A stretch of 38,778 bases of DNA. Origin: Candidatus Peribacteraceae bacterium. GTDB taxonomy: Bacteria; Patescibacteriota; Gracilibacteria; Peribacterales; Peribacteraceae. Below the pieces are notes generated by a model that was not told the origin of the DNA, searched no databases, and saw only the letters and a list, made by a program, of their open reading frames with translations. The first letter of the stretch is position 1. Every line of letters begins with the position of its first letter. Positions 1 to 6,728 of the stretch are shown in pieces. Location: NCBI GenBank assembly GCA_028703835.1, contig JAQVMB010000014.1, forward strand, positions 1 through 38,778, written 5' to 3'. The translations under genes and the position numbers were made by a program.

Positions 1-4
1 GAGT

Positions 5-116
5 AGAAGCCATGGTGTTTGGTGGCAGAAAGTAAATATTCGCCAAACACTCTAGGTTTATGGCTTCTCAAAGAGAGAAAACGTCAGTCGTTGGTGGCAG
101 ATTCTATATATTCCCC
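5..116. repeat. Inverted and direct repeats at left edge
   Basis: This gene-free edge downstream of tgt holds two overlapping patterns. One is an interrupted palindrome: AGAAGCCAT (5-13) pairs with ATGGCTTCT (60-68), and GTGTTTGG (15-22) pairs with CCAAACAC (43-50). The other is a direct repeat beginning TTGGTGGCAGA at 19 and at 91, with about 21 of 26 positions alike, each copy ending in ATATTC-N-CC. I see no gene here. It could be the end of a small mobile element or a transcript-end structure for tgt; neither is proven. Confidence 0.45.
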
Positions 117-123
117 TTATCAA

Positions 124-1266
124 TTATTTGGCTCCGTCTTGAATCCGCTCCCGGAGTCGTCTGATGCTGGAAAGCGTCACCGCCATGTTCTGCGCGCAAG
201 CGATGGTCTCCCCCAAGCGCTCGCCGGAACGGAGCAAATGGTTCAGGTAGCTCTTCTTGTGCGTGCGGCTGAACGGGGAAGGGGAATTAGGGTCGATGAA
301 GGAATGGTCGCGGACGTACCGGTTATTGAGGATGCGGACTTTCTCGCCGTTCGACAGGTAGATAGTCCCGTGGCGCGCCTCGCGCATCGGCAGAACGCAA
401 TCGAACATGTCGATGCCCTTCGCAACGGCCTGCTCCATCTGTTCGATCCTCCCGACGCCCATGAGATACCGCGGCGCGTCTTTGGGGAGCAGGGGGCACA
501 CGTCATCGAGGACGCCGTACATTTCGTCCGCCGACTCGCCGACGGCCAGCCCTCCGACCGCGTACCCGTCGAAACCGATGGCGATCAGTTCCTCGGCGCA
601 TTTCTTGCGCAGATCGCGGTGCAGGCCGCCTTGGACGATGCCGAACAACAACGGGAAACGTGTCATGGTGAGCTTCGTCGAACCATGCACGGTTGCCGCG
701 TGCCGCCCCTCGACGGGGCTCGGGGTGACACGCTTGTTACACAATCGCTCATGCACCCGCTTGCCTTCCGCCGCCCACCGCAACGTCCGGTCCACCGCCG
801 CTTCAATATCCCCGCGCGACGCGGTCGACGGCGGGCAGTGGTCGAAGCACATGATGATGTCCGCGCCCAGCTTGTGCTGGATAGTCATCGCTTCCTCGGC
901 CCCGAGGAAGAGGGGAGTGCCGTCGAGGTGGGAATTGAATGCGACGCCTTTGTCGGAGATTTTCCTGAGTGATTCCAGCGAGAACACCTGGAAGCCGCCG
1001 GAGTCCGTCAGGATCGGCTTGTCCCAACCGACGAAACCGTGCAATCCGCCCGCCTCCTGCACCACGTCTTCGCCGGGACGGATGTGCAAATGATACGTAT
1101 TGCACAAAAGAATCTCCGCGCCAAGCATTTCCAGATCTTCCAGCGTAAGCCCTTTCATCGCCCCCGCCGTGCCGACGGGCATGAAGAAAGGAGTTTGAAG
1201 CGTGCCGTGGCGAGTGTGCAATTCTCCACAACGACCAAGATCCGATTCCTTCAGCAACGTATACAT
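124..1266 (-). CDS. tgt: Queuine/preQ1 tRNA-guanine transglycosylase, with insertion and altered zinc site
   Basis: The product exchanges guanine-34 for a queuosine precursor in GUN-anticodon tRNAs. The 380-aa protein shows the substrate-pocket DSGGFQVF (Asp88, general acid), LFGIVQGG (about 207-214), YAVGGLAVGE and FDCVLPMREARHG with the nucleophile Asp289. The start at 1266 gives MYTLLKES, which matches the usual N-terminus; the upstream in-frame ATG adds a non-conserved extension. There are two oddities. Residues about 179-202 are an in-frame insertion encoded by a palindromic repeat (661-730). In addition, the C-terminal zinc motif, normally CxCxxC, reads SPSPFS, so all three Cys positions are Ser (328, 330, 333) while His343 remains. 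It follows clpP by 76 nt on the same strand and may be co-transcribed. No Shine-Dalgarno site is seen. The family call is firm; activity without zinc is uncertain. Confidence 0.95.
   Translation of the reverse strand: MYTLLKESDLGRCGELHTRHGTLQTPFFMPVGTAGAMKGLTLEDLEMLGAEILLCNTYHLHIRPGEDVVQEAGGLHGFVGWDKPILTDSGGFQVFSLESLRKISDKGVAFNSHLDGTPLFLGAEEAMTIQHKLGADIIMCFDHCPPSTASRGDIEAAVDRTLRWAAEGKRVHERLCNKRVTPSPVEGRHAATVHGSTKLTMTRFPLLFGIVQGGLHRDLRKKCAEELIAIGFDGYAVGGLAVGESADEMYGVLDDVCPLLPKDAPRYLMGVGRIEQMEQAVAKGIDMFDCVLPMREARHGTIYLSNGEKVRILNNRYVRDHSFIDPNSPSPFSRTHKKSYLNHLLRSGERLGETIACAQNMAVTLSSIRRLRERIQDGAK
661..730. repeat. Palindromic repeat inserted in frame inside tgt
   Basis: About 70 bp with imperfect inverted ends: the left end reads TGTCATGGTGAGCTTCGTCG and the right end, reverse complemented, reads TGTCACCCCGAGCCCCGTCG. 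It interrupts tgt between the helix ending LCNK and the conserved LFGIVQGG, adding about 24 codons without breaking the frame. The sequence style (GGTGAGC-TCGTCGAA ... TCGACGGGCTCGGGGTGACA) matches the dispersed CTCAGGGTGACA-type palindromes also seen near 7430 and 33800 in this window. Confidence 0.75.
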
Positions 1267-1342
1267 ATATGAAATCAAGGAATCCAAAGAAACCAAGGGA
1301 GCCAAGGATAGCACTCTTCGGTTTCTTCGGTTTCCGAAAAAA

Positions 1343-1990
1343 TCACTTCTGACTGATCTTCTCGATGATCTTGTCGATCAACCCGTAATTGAGCGCTTCT
1401 TTGGCAGACATGAACTTGTCGCGCTCGGTGTCCAGCTTCACCTGATCCAGCTTCTTGCCCGAGTGCTTGGCGATGAGCTCGTTGAGGAGGTTCTTCGTGT
1501 TGATGATGTGTTCCGCGTGGATGGCGATGTCCGTCGCCTGACCCTCCGTGCCGCCGAGCGGCTGGTGGATCATGATCTCCGCGTGGGGGAGCGCGAAACG
1601 CTTGCCCTTGGCCCCGCCCATGAGGATCACGGCGCCGCCGGACGCGGCCATGCCGAGACAGACCGTGGAAATGTCCGGGTCCACGTACTGCATGGTGTCG
1701 TACATGGCGAGCGTGGATGTCACTTGGCCGCCGGGGGAGTTGACGTAGAGGATGATGTCCTTCTTCTGGTCCTGCTTCTCCAGGAAGAGGAACTGCGCGA
1801 TAATGGAATTGGCAACGTCGTCATTGATGGGCGTGCCGAGGAACACCACGCGGTCTTCGAGGAGACGTGAGTAGATGTCGTACACGCGCTCGCCGAACTG
1901 CGTCTTTTCAATGACAGTAGGAACAATAAAGTTCTGGATGGAACCCGTGCGAGAGAGCTGTGCGGCGATCTTCTGGGTCTGGGGATGCAT
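1343..1990 (-). CDS. clpP: ATP-dependent Clp protease proteolytic subunit
   Basis: This is the serine peptidase subunit that forms the tetradecameric barrel fed by Clp ATPases in the cytoplasm. The protein is 215 aa, normal for the family. The catalytic triad is visible: Ser117 in GMAASGGA, His142 in [10 protein letters not shown] and Asp191 in [17 protein letters not shown] (about 82-88) is the oxyanion and strand region. Position 118 after the catalytic Ser is Gly, where many ClpPs have Met; this is a mild change. It is divergent from miaA across about 130 bp, and tgt follows 76 nt downstream. No clpX is adjacent, unlike many bacteria. The region before the ATG is pyrimidine-rich and lacks a Shine-Dalgarno site. 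Confidence 0.96.
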   Translation of the reverse strand: MHPQTQKIAAQLSRTGSIQNFIVPTVIEKTQFGERVYDIYSRLLEDRVVFLGTPINDDVANSIIAQFLFLEKQDQKKDIILYVNSPGGQVTSTLAMYDTMQYVDPDISTVCLGMAASGGAVILMGGAKGKRFALPHAEIMIHQPLGGTEGQATDIAIHAEHIINTKNLLNELIAKHSGKKLDQVKLDTERDKFMSAKEALNYGLIDKIIEKISQK

Positions 1991-2121
1991 GATGGAAGGC
2001 AGAAAGGAAAGAAAGGCAGAAAAGTTCGCTGTCGAACTTCTATTTCTATCGTTACAATCATAGCAGATTTTGGCTTCTGCTCATACTATGCAAGGTATTT
2101 TCTCTGTGTTCTGCCCATCGT

Positions 2122-3108
2122 ATGTCATCCCAAATTGACAAGAAGACAGCAGAGCGAGTTTTGGCCTTCCTGCAGGGCTCTTCGCGGCCGCTGATTGTCA
2201 TTTTGGGGCCAACAGCGAGCGGGAAAACCGCATTCTCCCTCGATCTTGCCCATAGCATAAAAGCGGCCATTCCTGGCCGCGGCTTCGGTGCGGAAATCGT
2301 GAACGCCGATTCCAGGCAACTCTACAAATTCATGGATATCGGCACGGCAAAAATTTCGAAAGATGAAATGCAGGGAATACCGCACCACCTCATCAACGTC
2401 CTCGACCCCAAAGAACCGGTGACAGCGGCGTGGTACAAGACGCAAGCAGCCAAGGTCATCGATGACATCCACAAACGCGGGAACGTGCCGATGCTTGTCG
2501 GCGGATCCATGCTCTACATCAGCGCCGTCATCGATGATCTGCAATTCGTCGATGTGGCCGACCCAGGGCAACGCGCAATGTTGGAAGCGGCATATGACAA
2601 GGACGAAGGCATGGCATTGTATGAACGCTTACAAAAGGAAGATCCGGAAACAGCCGGACGCTTCGACCGGCGCAACAAGCCGTACGTCATCCGCGCCGCG
2701 GAAATCCTGGAATCGGGTCACAAGCCGTCGGCGGCAAAGCGGAAGGGAACTGCGCCGTACGATCTCCTCATCTTCGGCATGGACATCCCGCGCGACGCAT
2801 TGGCCCGGTGCATCGAAGAAAGAACGAAGACACTGTTACAGAACGGATGGATCGACGAAGTGCGGCAACTCTTGAAAGACGGATACACGGAACTCGATCC
2901 CGGCTTCGGAAGTGTCGGATATCGCGAAATCGCCGCAGCGATTTCGAATGGAAAATTGAAAACCTGTGGTGAGCAGAGCCGAACCATTGAAAATTCAAAA
3001 TTGAAAGAACAACTCGTGGAAACCATATCTGCGAAAACGAGACAGTACGCGAAGCGGCAGATGACGTGGTGGAGACGGGATGAGCGGATACAGTGGATCA
3101 AACTGTAG
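2122..3108 (+). CDS. miaA: tRNA dimethylallyltransferase
   Basis: The product transfers a dimethylallyl group to A37 of tRNAs that read UNN codons. The 328-aa protein has the P-loop GPTASGKT at residues 29-36, the substrate motif NADSRQLYKFMDIGTAK, GGSMLYI, and the C-terminal KTRQYAKRQMTWWRRD typical of MiaA. Between the conserved GYREIAAAI and KTRQYAKRQ the protein is longer than usual by roughly 15 residues. That stretch is encoded by AT-rich DNA with repeated GAAAATTGAAAA-like runs, unlike the GC-rich rest of the gene. It is divergent from clpP. The start at 2122 is the first ATG giving a sensible N-terminus before the P-loop. Confidence 0.95.
   Translation: MSSQIDKKTAERVLAFLQGSSRPLIVILGPTASGKTAFSLDLAHSIKAAIPGRGFGAEIVNADSRQLYKFMDIGTAKISKDEMQGIPHHLINVLDPKEPVTAAWYKTQAAKVIDDIHKRGNVPMLVGGSMLYISAVIDDLQFVDVADPGQRAMLEAAYDKDEGMALYERLQKEDPETAGRFDRRNKPYVIRAAEILESGHKPSAAKRKGTAPYDLLIFGMDIPRDALARCIEERTKTLLQNGWIDEVRQLLKDGYTELDPGFGSVGYREIAAAISNGKLKTCGEQSRTIENSKLKEQLVETISAKTRQYAKRQMTWWRRDERIQWIKL
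2947..3007. repeat. AT-rich low-complexity insertion inside miaA
   Basis: AATGGAAAATTGAAAA (2947-2962) and CATTGAAAATTCAAAATTGA (2985-3004) flank a short GC-normal core. The AATTGAAAATT style and low GC contrast with the rest of miaA. It falls in a poorly conserved loop before the C-terminal helix, where it adds codons in frame. I read it as a tolerated repeat insertion. Confidence 0.4.
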
Positions 3109-3187
3109 GTTGCTGGGTTCGGTTGCTGGTTACTGGATACATACGTCGAAACCTTTCCAGAAACAAGGAACCTGCAACCAGCAACTG
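3106..3187. repeat. Intergenic inverted repeat of TTGCTGG type
   Basis: GTTGCTGGTT (3122-3131) and AACCAGCAAC (3176-3185) are perfect 10-bp inverted copies. A further GGTTGCTGGGTT unit lies just after the miaA stop. The repeat fills the gap between convergent miaA and the next minus-strand gene. No T-tract follows it, so it is more likely a dispersed repeat than a classic terminator, although it could end transcription from both sides. Confidence 0.5.
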
Positions 3188-3204
3188 ATCTTCAGTTCTA
3201 CGGC

Positions 3205-3594
3205 TCAAAATTTGAGGATATCACCAAATTTTCCTTCGACTTTGTCCTTCATTTGCCAGAGTTGCTCGATCATCTGCTCCAGCTGGGGACTGGCGTCCGG
3301 GGTCTGCTTGGAGACGTAGAATTGCGCGATGTGGCGAAGCAGGTCCGCGATGTTGATCATCGCCAAGTCCACCTGCCCGCGATCCATCTCCGCGAGTTTT
3401 TCGTATGCACCGGGGTGGAAGAACGTCTTGATGTCGAACACGTTGATATCGCCGTCCTGAATCATCTTCGAAATCGTTTTGACGAAATCGGTCTGCTCAT
3501 CACCCATGGCGCCGGGAACGGCCTGCCCGATTTTCTTCTGCTCCTCGGGCGTGAGATCCTTTTGCCGACCGTACGGAGATGCAGAATCTGCCAT
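3205..3594 (-). CDS. Small acidic hypothetical protein
   Basis: I do not recognise this 129-aa protein. It begins MADSASPYGRQKDLTPEEQK and appears mostly helical and soluble, with no signal peptide or membrane segment. Helical stretches include TDFVKTISKMIQDG, a middle FDIKTFFHPGAYEKLAEM region, and a C-terminal amphipathic helix around QLEQMIEQLWQMKDKVE. The start at 3594 is chosen because TATACT sits exactly six bases upstream of that ATG, so the message would begin at the A of ATG; the longer in-frame ORF would start upstream of its own promoter. It converges with miaA. A role in cytoplasmic protein-protein interaction is possible, but nothing shows it. Confidence 0.75.
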   Translation of the reverse strand: MADSASPYGRQKDLTPEEQKKIGQAVPGAMGDEQTDFVKTISKMIQDGDINVFDIKTFFHPGAYEKLAEMDRGQVDLAMINIADLLRHIAQFYVSKQTPDASPQLEQMIEQLWQMKDKVEGKFGDILKF

Positions 3595-3606
3595 ATGTCC
3601 AGTATA
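3595..3606 (-). promoter_or_regulatory. -10 box for a leaderless transcript
   Basis: Reading the minus strand: TGG-TATACT-GGACAT-ATG. The TATACT hexamer (3606-3601) has an extended -10 TGn, and six bases separate it from the start codon at 3594, so the predicted +1 is the A of ATG. Confidence 0.6.
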
Positions 3607-3647
3607 CCACCGAAGGGAATGAAAAAGGTCAAATTTGATCGACGGCT

Positions 3648-4046
3648 TCAGGGAGCCGTGACCGTAATCGAACCCTTCGCTCCGGGCCGAAGCCGGTCCG
3701 CATACGACCAGGAACCCGCGGCGGTGAACGGGAAACACCACGTCGCGCCCGGTTGCAGCGCCGCGGCGGGAGCGAAGGCGAAACTGTTCAACGATCCCGC
3801 ATCATGCGACGACGGCCAACGGTCCTTGGCGTCCGCATTGATCCAACACACCGTCGAACGGACGGGGACCGACAGCGAAGAAGGGGAGAATCCGGCCGCC
3901 GATATGGTCACGGTTGCCGGCCTGACAGGAATCGCCTTCCCGCCAGGGCGCCACGACATGCCCCGGAACGCAAGCGTGAACAGGGCGAGAACCGCCACCA
4001 AGGACAACAGGTGCACTGGGCCGAAGCGGGAAAACAGGGGATGCAT
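3648..4046 (-). CDS. Membrane-anchored cupredoxin-like protein lacking usual copper ligands
   Basis: A 132-aa protein with one N-terminal membrane segment (about residues 10-30, HLLSLVAVLALFTLAFRG) followed by a single beta-sandwich-like domain. The domain pattern fits cupredoxins: VTISAAGFSPSSLSVP, then VCWINAD, a His in SSHDAG, FAFAPAAALQPGATWCF, and FTAAGSWSYADRLRPGAKGS. In copper-binding relatives the last motif carries ligands in a pattern such as YHDHxxPxMxG; here those places read A-D-R and A, so the metal site looks lost. The start at 4046 has TACACT exactly six bases before it. It is divergent from recG. It likely sits outside the membrane. The fold call is moderate and the function is unknown. 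Confidence 0.7.
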   Translation of the reverse strand: MHPLFSRFGPVHLLSLVAVLALFTLAFRGMSWRPGGKAIPVRPATVTISAAGFSPSSLSVPVRSTVCWINADAKDRWPSSHDAGSLNSFAFAPAAALQPGATWCFPFTAAGSWSYADRLRPGAKGSITVTAP

Positions 4047-4058
4047 ACCCGGAGTGTA
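4047..4058 (-). promoter_or_regulatory. -10 box for a leaderless transcript
   Basis: Minus strand reads GG-TACACT-CCGGGT-ATG. The hexamer (4058-4053) is exactly six bases before the ATG at 4046. It lies back to back with the recG promoter in a 73-bp divergent gap. Confidence 0.55.
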
Positions 4059-4107
4059 CCCCTCGGTTTTCTCCCGGAGAAATTGCTGTCCTCGCTATGA
4101 CCGGCGG

Positions 4108-4119
4108 TATACTGCTCCC
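4108..4119 (+). promoter_or_regulatory. -10 box for leaderless recG transcript
   Basis: The sequence reads CGG-TATACT-GCTCCC-GTG. TATACT spans 4108-4113 and GTG starts at 4120, giving the same six-base spacing as neighbouring genes. This supports GTG as the true recG start. Confidence 0.6.
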
Positions 4120-6165
4120 GTGCAGCTCTCCACTCCGCTCGCGGCCGTCCTGCGGACGACGAAGGACCACCTCCGGGCGCTGGAAGGCATCGGCCTGCGG
4201 ACGGTGCAGGACCTTCTCCTGTATTTTCCCCGCGCGCACGAAGACCTGAGCGCCATGCATACGATAGCGACCGCGGGATTGGACGAGAAAGTGACGATCC
4301 GCGGGACGTTGCACCACATCAAGCTCGTGCGCATCCGAGGCGGCAAGCAACTCGTGACGGCGAAGTTCCAGGATGCGGAAGGGGACTCCGTCGACGTGGT
4401 GTGGTTCAACCAGCCGCACGTGAAACGGATGATCGAGGAAGGAGGAGACGTCGTCCTCACCGGCAAAATCGTGGAGAAGGGAAGCAAGCTCCAGTTCCAG
4501 AGCCCGCAGTTCGAGAAGGAAGGCGCCAAGCCGCTCATCCACGCGGGACGCTTGGTGCCGATCTATCCTCAGCACGAGATCATCAATACGAAGTGGCTGC
4601 GCGAGAAGATGATGCTGGCCAGGGACGCCATCGACCTCCTCCCGGAAACGCTGCCGCAGGAAGTGGTGGATGAAGAACACCTCGTTTCCCGGAAAGACAT
4701 GGTGCGTTTCCTGCATTTCCCGGACCGTCCGGAAGACGTCGCCGGCGCGTATGACCGCCTCGCCTTCGAGCAGATGTACGACCTGCAGCGGGAGGCGCTG
4801 GAGCGGAAGAGAGAATGGCAGGGGACGCACCAGAAGCGGCTGCGGACGCCCATGGACATCGAGCTCATCCGCGCCCTCTTCGCCTCGCTGCACTTCACGC
4901 CGACGAACAGCCAGAAAATCGCCATCTACGAAATCCTGCGGGACATGGAGAAGGACGTGCCGATGTCGCGGCTGCTGGAAGGGGACGTGGGCTCGGGCAA
5001 GACGCTCGTGGCCGCCTCCGTAATGGCCAACACCGTGCGCCACGGCGGGCAGTGCGCCCTCATGGTGCCAACGGAAGTGCTGGCGCGGCAGCATGCGGAG
5101 AGCCTGTCGCGTTTACTGCTTCACTTCCACACGTACCTCCAACAGCAACAGCATCCCGTTGCGGCGGCATTCCGCCAGCCCGTCGTCACGCTCCTCACCG
5201 GCTCCACGCCGCGCGCGGAAGCCGACGCCATCAAGCGCAACCTCGCCTCCGGCCTCACCGACATCGTCATCGGGACGCACGCGCTCATCGAGGACACCGT
5301 GCGGTTCACGGACCTGCGGCTCGTCATCGTGGACGAGCAGCACCGCTTCGGCGTGATGCAGCGCGAACGCCTGCGGGAGAAGGGGAGCCCGCACTTCCTC
5401 TCCATGACGGCCACGCCCATCCCGCGCACCCTCGCCCTGACGGCCTACGGCGACCACGACCTGTCGGTGCTGCTGGAGAAGCCCGGCCGCCGCCAGGCCA
5501 TCGACACGAAAGTGGTGGCGCCCGGCGACCGGAAAGTGATCGAACTCTTCATCGACCACCAGATCCGGGAAGGACGTCAGGTGTTCGTCATCTGCCCGCT
5601 CATCACGGAGAGCGAGGAGCTGGACGAAGTGCGTAACGTCGAACAGGAGGCGAAGCGGCTGCGCGCGGCGTTTCCCCGACGCCGCATCGCCATGCTGCAC
5701 GGCAAGCTGCCGCCGCCGGAGAAGCAGGAAATCATGCGCGCTTTCCGCGACAAGGCGTCCGATATCCTCGTCTCCACTTCCGTGATCGAAGTCGGGATCG
5801 ACGTGCCGAACGCCACGATCATCCTCATCGAAGGAGCGGAACGGTTCGGCCTCGCCCAGCTCCACCAGCTTCGCGGACGCGTGGGACGCGGCGACCACAA
5901 GAGTTACTGCTTCCTCTTCACCACCCAGCAAACCCAAGCATCATCGCCTCGTTTGCGAGCCATGGAACAGTATGATTCGGGCTTCATGCTCGCGGAGATG
6001 GACCTGCGACTGCGCGGCCCCGGCGAAATTTTCGGCACGCGTCAGAGCGGCATCCCCGATTCCTTCATGCGATCGCTCCTGAAACCGGAACTGATCGCCC
6101 GGGCGCGGCGGGCGGCGGAGCGGGTTCTCTCGCCGGAGGGAAAGAAGCTGGAATCCGTCCTGTAA
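4120..6165 (+). CDS. recG: ATP-dependent DNA helicase RecG
   Basis: RecG remodels stalled replication forks and branch-migrates Holliday junctions. From the GTG at 4120 the protein is 681 aa, the normal RecG length, beginning (M)QLSTPLAAV followed by the wedge/OB domain (VTIRGTLHHIKLVRIRGG, LVTAKFQD). Helicase motifs: Walker A GDVGSGKTLVAA (about residue 288), DEQHRFGVMQRE (about 405), MTATPIPRTLALT (about 429), the C-terminal lobe with VSTSVIEVGIDVPNA, and QLRGRVGRG motif VI, then the RecG tail. The reading frame stays open far upstream (to 3253), but that part overlaps two minus-strand genes and is not RecG-like. The gene stands alone, divergent from the cupredoxin-like gene. Confidence 0.96.
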   Translation: MQLSTPLAAVLRTTKDHLRALEGIGLRTVQDLLLYFPRAHEDLSAMHTIATAGLDEKVTIRGTLHHIKLVRIRGGKQLVTAKFQDAEGDSVDVVWFNQPHVKRMIEEGGDVVLTGKIVEKGSKLQFQSPQFEKEGAKPLIHAGRLVPIYPQHEIINTKWLREKMMLARDAIDLLPETLPQEVVDEEHLVSRKDMVRFLHFPDRPEDVAGAYDRLAFEQMYDLQREALERKREWQGTHQKRLRTPMDIELIRALFASLHFTPTNSQKIAIYEILRDMEKDVPMSRLLEGDVGSGKTLVAASVMANTVRHGGQCALMVPTEVLARQHAESLSRLLLHFHTYLQQQQHPVAAAFRQPVVTLLTGSTPRAEADAIKRNLASGLTDIVIGTHALIEDTVRFTDLRLVIVDEQHRFGVMQRERLREKGSPHFLSMTATPIPRTLALTAYGDHDLSVLLEKPGRRQAIDTKVVAPGDRKVIELFIDHQIREGRQVFVICPLITESEELDEVRNVEQEAKRLRAAFPRRRIAMLHGKLPPPEKQEIMRAFRDKASDILVSTSVIEVGIDVPNATIILIEGAERFGLAQLHQLRGRVGRGDHKSYCFLFTTQQTQASSPRLRAMEQYDSGFMLAEMDLRLRGPGEIFGTRQSGIPDSFMRSLLKPELIARARRAAERVLSPEGKKLESVL

Positions 6166-6222
6166 ACGCATGACGATCCTGCGCTTCCTGATGCGATATC
6201 TTCTGTTCGTGCCCGTCGATGA

Positions 6223-6250
6223 TTGACTTGATTCCGACAACGGATATTCT
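6223..6250 (+). promoter_or_regulatory. Sigma70-type promoter upstream of candidate leader RNA
   Basis: TTGACT (6223-6228), a 16-bp spacer and TATTCT (6245-6250). Predicted transcription start is near 6257, about 105 nt before the terminator hairpin at 6360 and about 155 nt before the ORF at 6414. Confidence 0.5.
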
Positions 6251-6252
6251 TT

Positions 6253-6384
6253 GCCTCGTGCAAGTGCACACCTCCACACGCGGCATGATGCAGGCGATGA
6301 TAATGTCCCCTCTGCGAGGCGGGTGTAGGTCGTAAACGTTATCCTCCCACGTCACCCAACCCTCGCACCTGCGGGGGTTTTTTT
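6253..6384 (+). ncRNA. Candidate structured leader or small RNA with competing hairpins
   Basis: Between a plausible promoter and a strong intrinsic terminator lies about 130 nt with no convincing ORF. TGCGAGG (6313-6319) plus GGGTG (6321-6325) can pair with CACCC (6353-6357) plus CCTCGCA (6361-6367). That pairing uses the same bases as the 5' arm of the terminator (CCCTCGC, 6360-6366). The two structures exclude each other, as in an attenuator or riboswitch expression platform. I do not recognise a known riboswitch aptamer, SRP RNA, 6S RNA or tmRNA signature. It could instead be a free small RNA ended by the terminator. Confidence 0.45.
6360..6384 (+). terminator. Rho-independent terminator
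   Basis: CCCTCGC (6360-6366), loop ACCT, GCGGGGG (6371-6377, one G-T pair), then seven T. It lies 30 bp before the ORF at 6414, so it either ends a small RNA or recG transcript or attenuates the ORF. Confidence 0.75.
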
Positions 6385-6413
6385 ATTTCTTATCCCATTT
6401 TCCCCACTTCTCC

Positions 6414-6608
6414 ATGGTCAATATCCTGTCTCTCGAAACGCCTGATGGCAGCTTGGTCCCGGTGAACGCAGCTGAATTCCCGAAAGGGACAACTCTGCAG
6501 CATGCCGATGGTGCGTTTCGCGTCAAATCCGCCGAGCAACCGGAGGCGGTTGCCAACCTCATCCATGCCGCCACGGAAGCGACACTCCTGAATTCAAAGC
6601 CCGATTGA
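6414..6608 (+). CDS. Small 64-aa hypothetical protein
   Basis: The ORF starts ATGGTCAATATCC, 30 bp after an intrinsic terminator. The 64-aa product begins MVNILSLETPDGSLVPVNAA and ends LIHAATEATLLNSKPD. It is soluble, without signal peptide or Cys, and seems to hold a short beta-rich part (ILSLETPDGSLVPV, GTTLQHADGAFRV) and a C-terminal helix (EAVANLIHAATEATLL). I do not recognise a family. Codon use matches neighbouring genes, which favours it being real. Its position after a possible antiterminator structure suggests read-through control. No Shine-Dalgarno site precedes it. Confidence 0.55.
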   Translation: MVNILSLETPDGSLVPVNAAEFPKGTTLQHADGAFRVKSAEQPEAVANLIHAATEATLLNSKPD

Positions 6609-6628
6609 TGATTGCTGAGGACTTGCCG

Positions 6629-6655
6629 GGAGAAGGAGCGGGTGACTCCTTCTCC
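6629..6655. repeat. Perfect 10-bp hairpin upstream of the Pro-rich protein gene
   Basis: GGAGAAGGAG (6629-6638), a 7-nt loop and CTCCTTCTCC (6646-6655). No T-tract follows. It lies between the 64-aa ORF and the promoter-like GCTACACT (6698-6705) of the next gene; it could be a terminator for the small ORF or one of the dispersed palindromes. Confidence 0.5.
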
Positions 6656-6728
6656 GCGCTCGCCTCGGAAATGCGCTTTCGGCATCGGATACCCGCTGCT
6701 ACACTCCGAAGTACTTTCCCATCCCGGT

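Noticed and set aside
3253-4119. Upstream extension of the recG frame
   Set aside because: Overlaps two minus-strand genes, is not RecG-like and lies before the TATACT-N6-GTG start.
6253-6384. SRP RNA, 6S RNA or tmRNA
   Set aside because: No GGAA tetraloop or SRP core, no tRNA-like ends, wrong length for tmRNA; kept only as a candidate leader.
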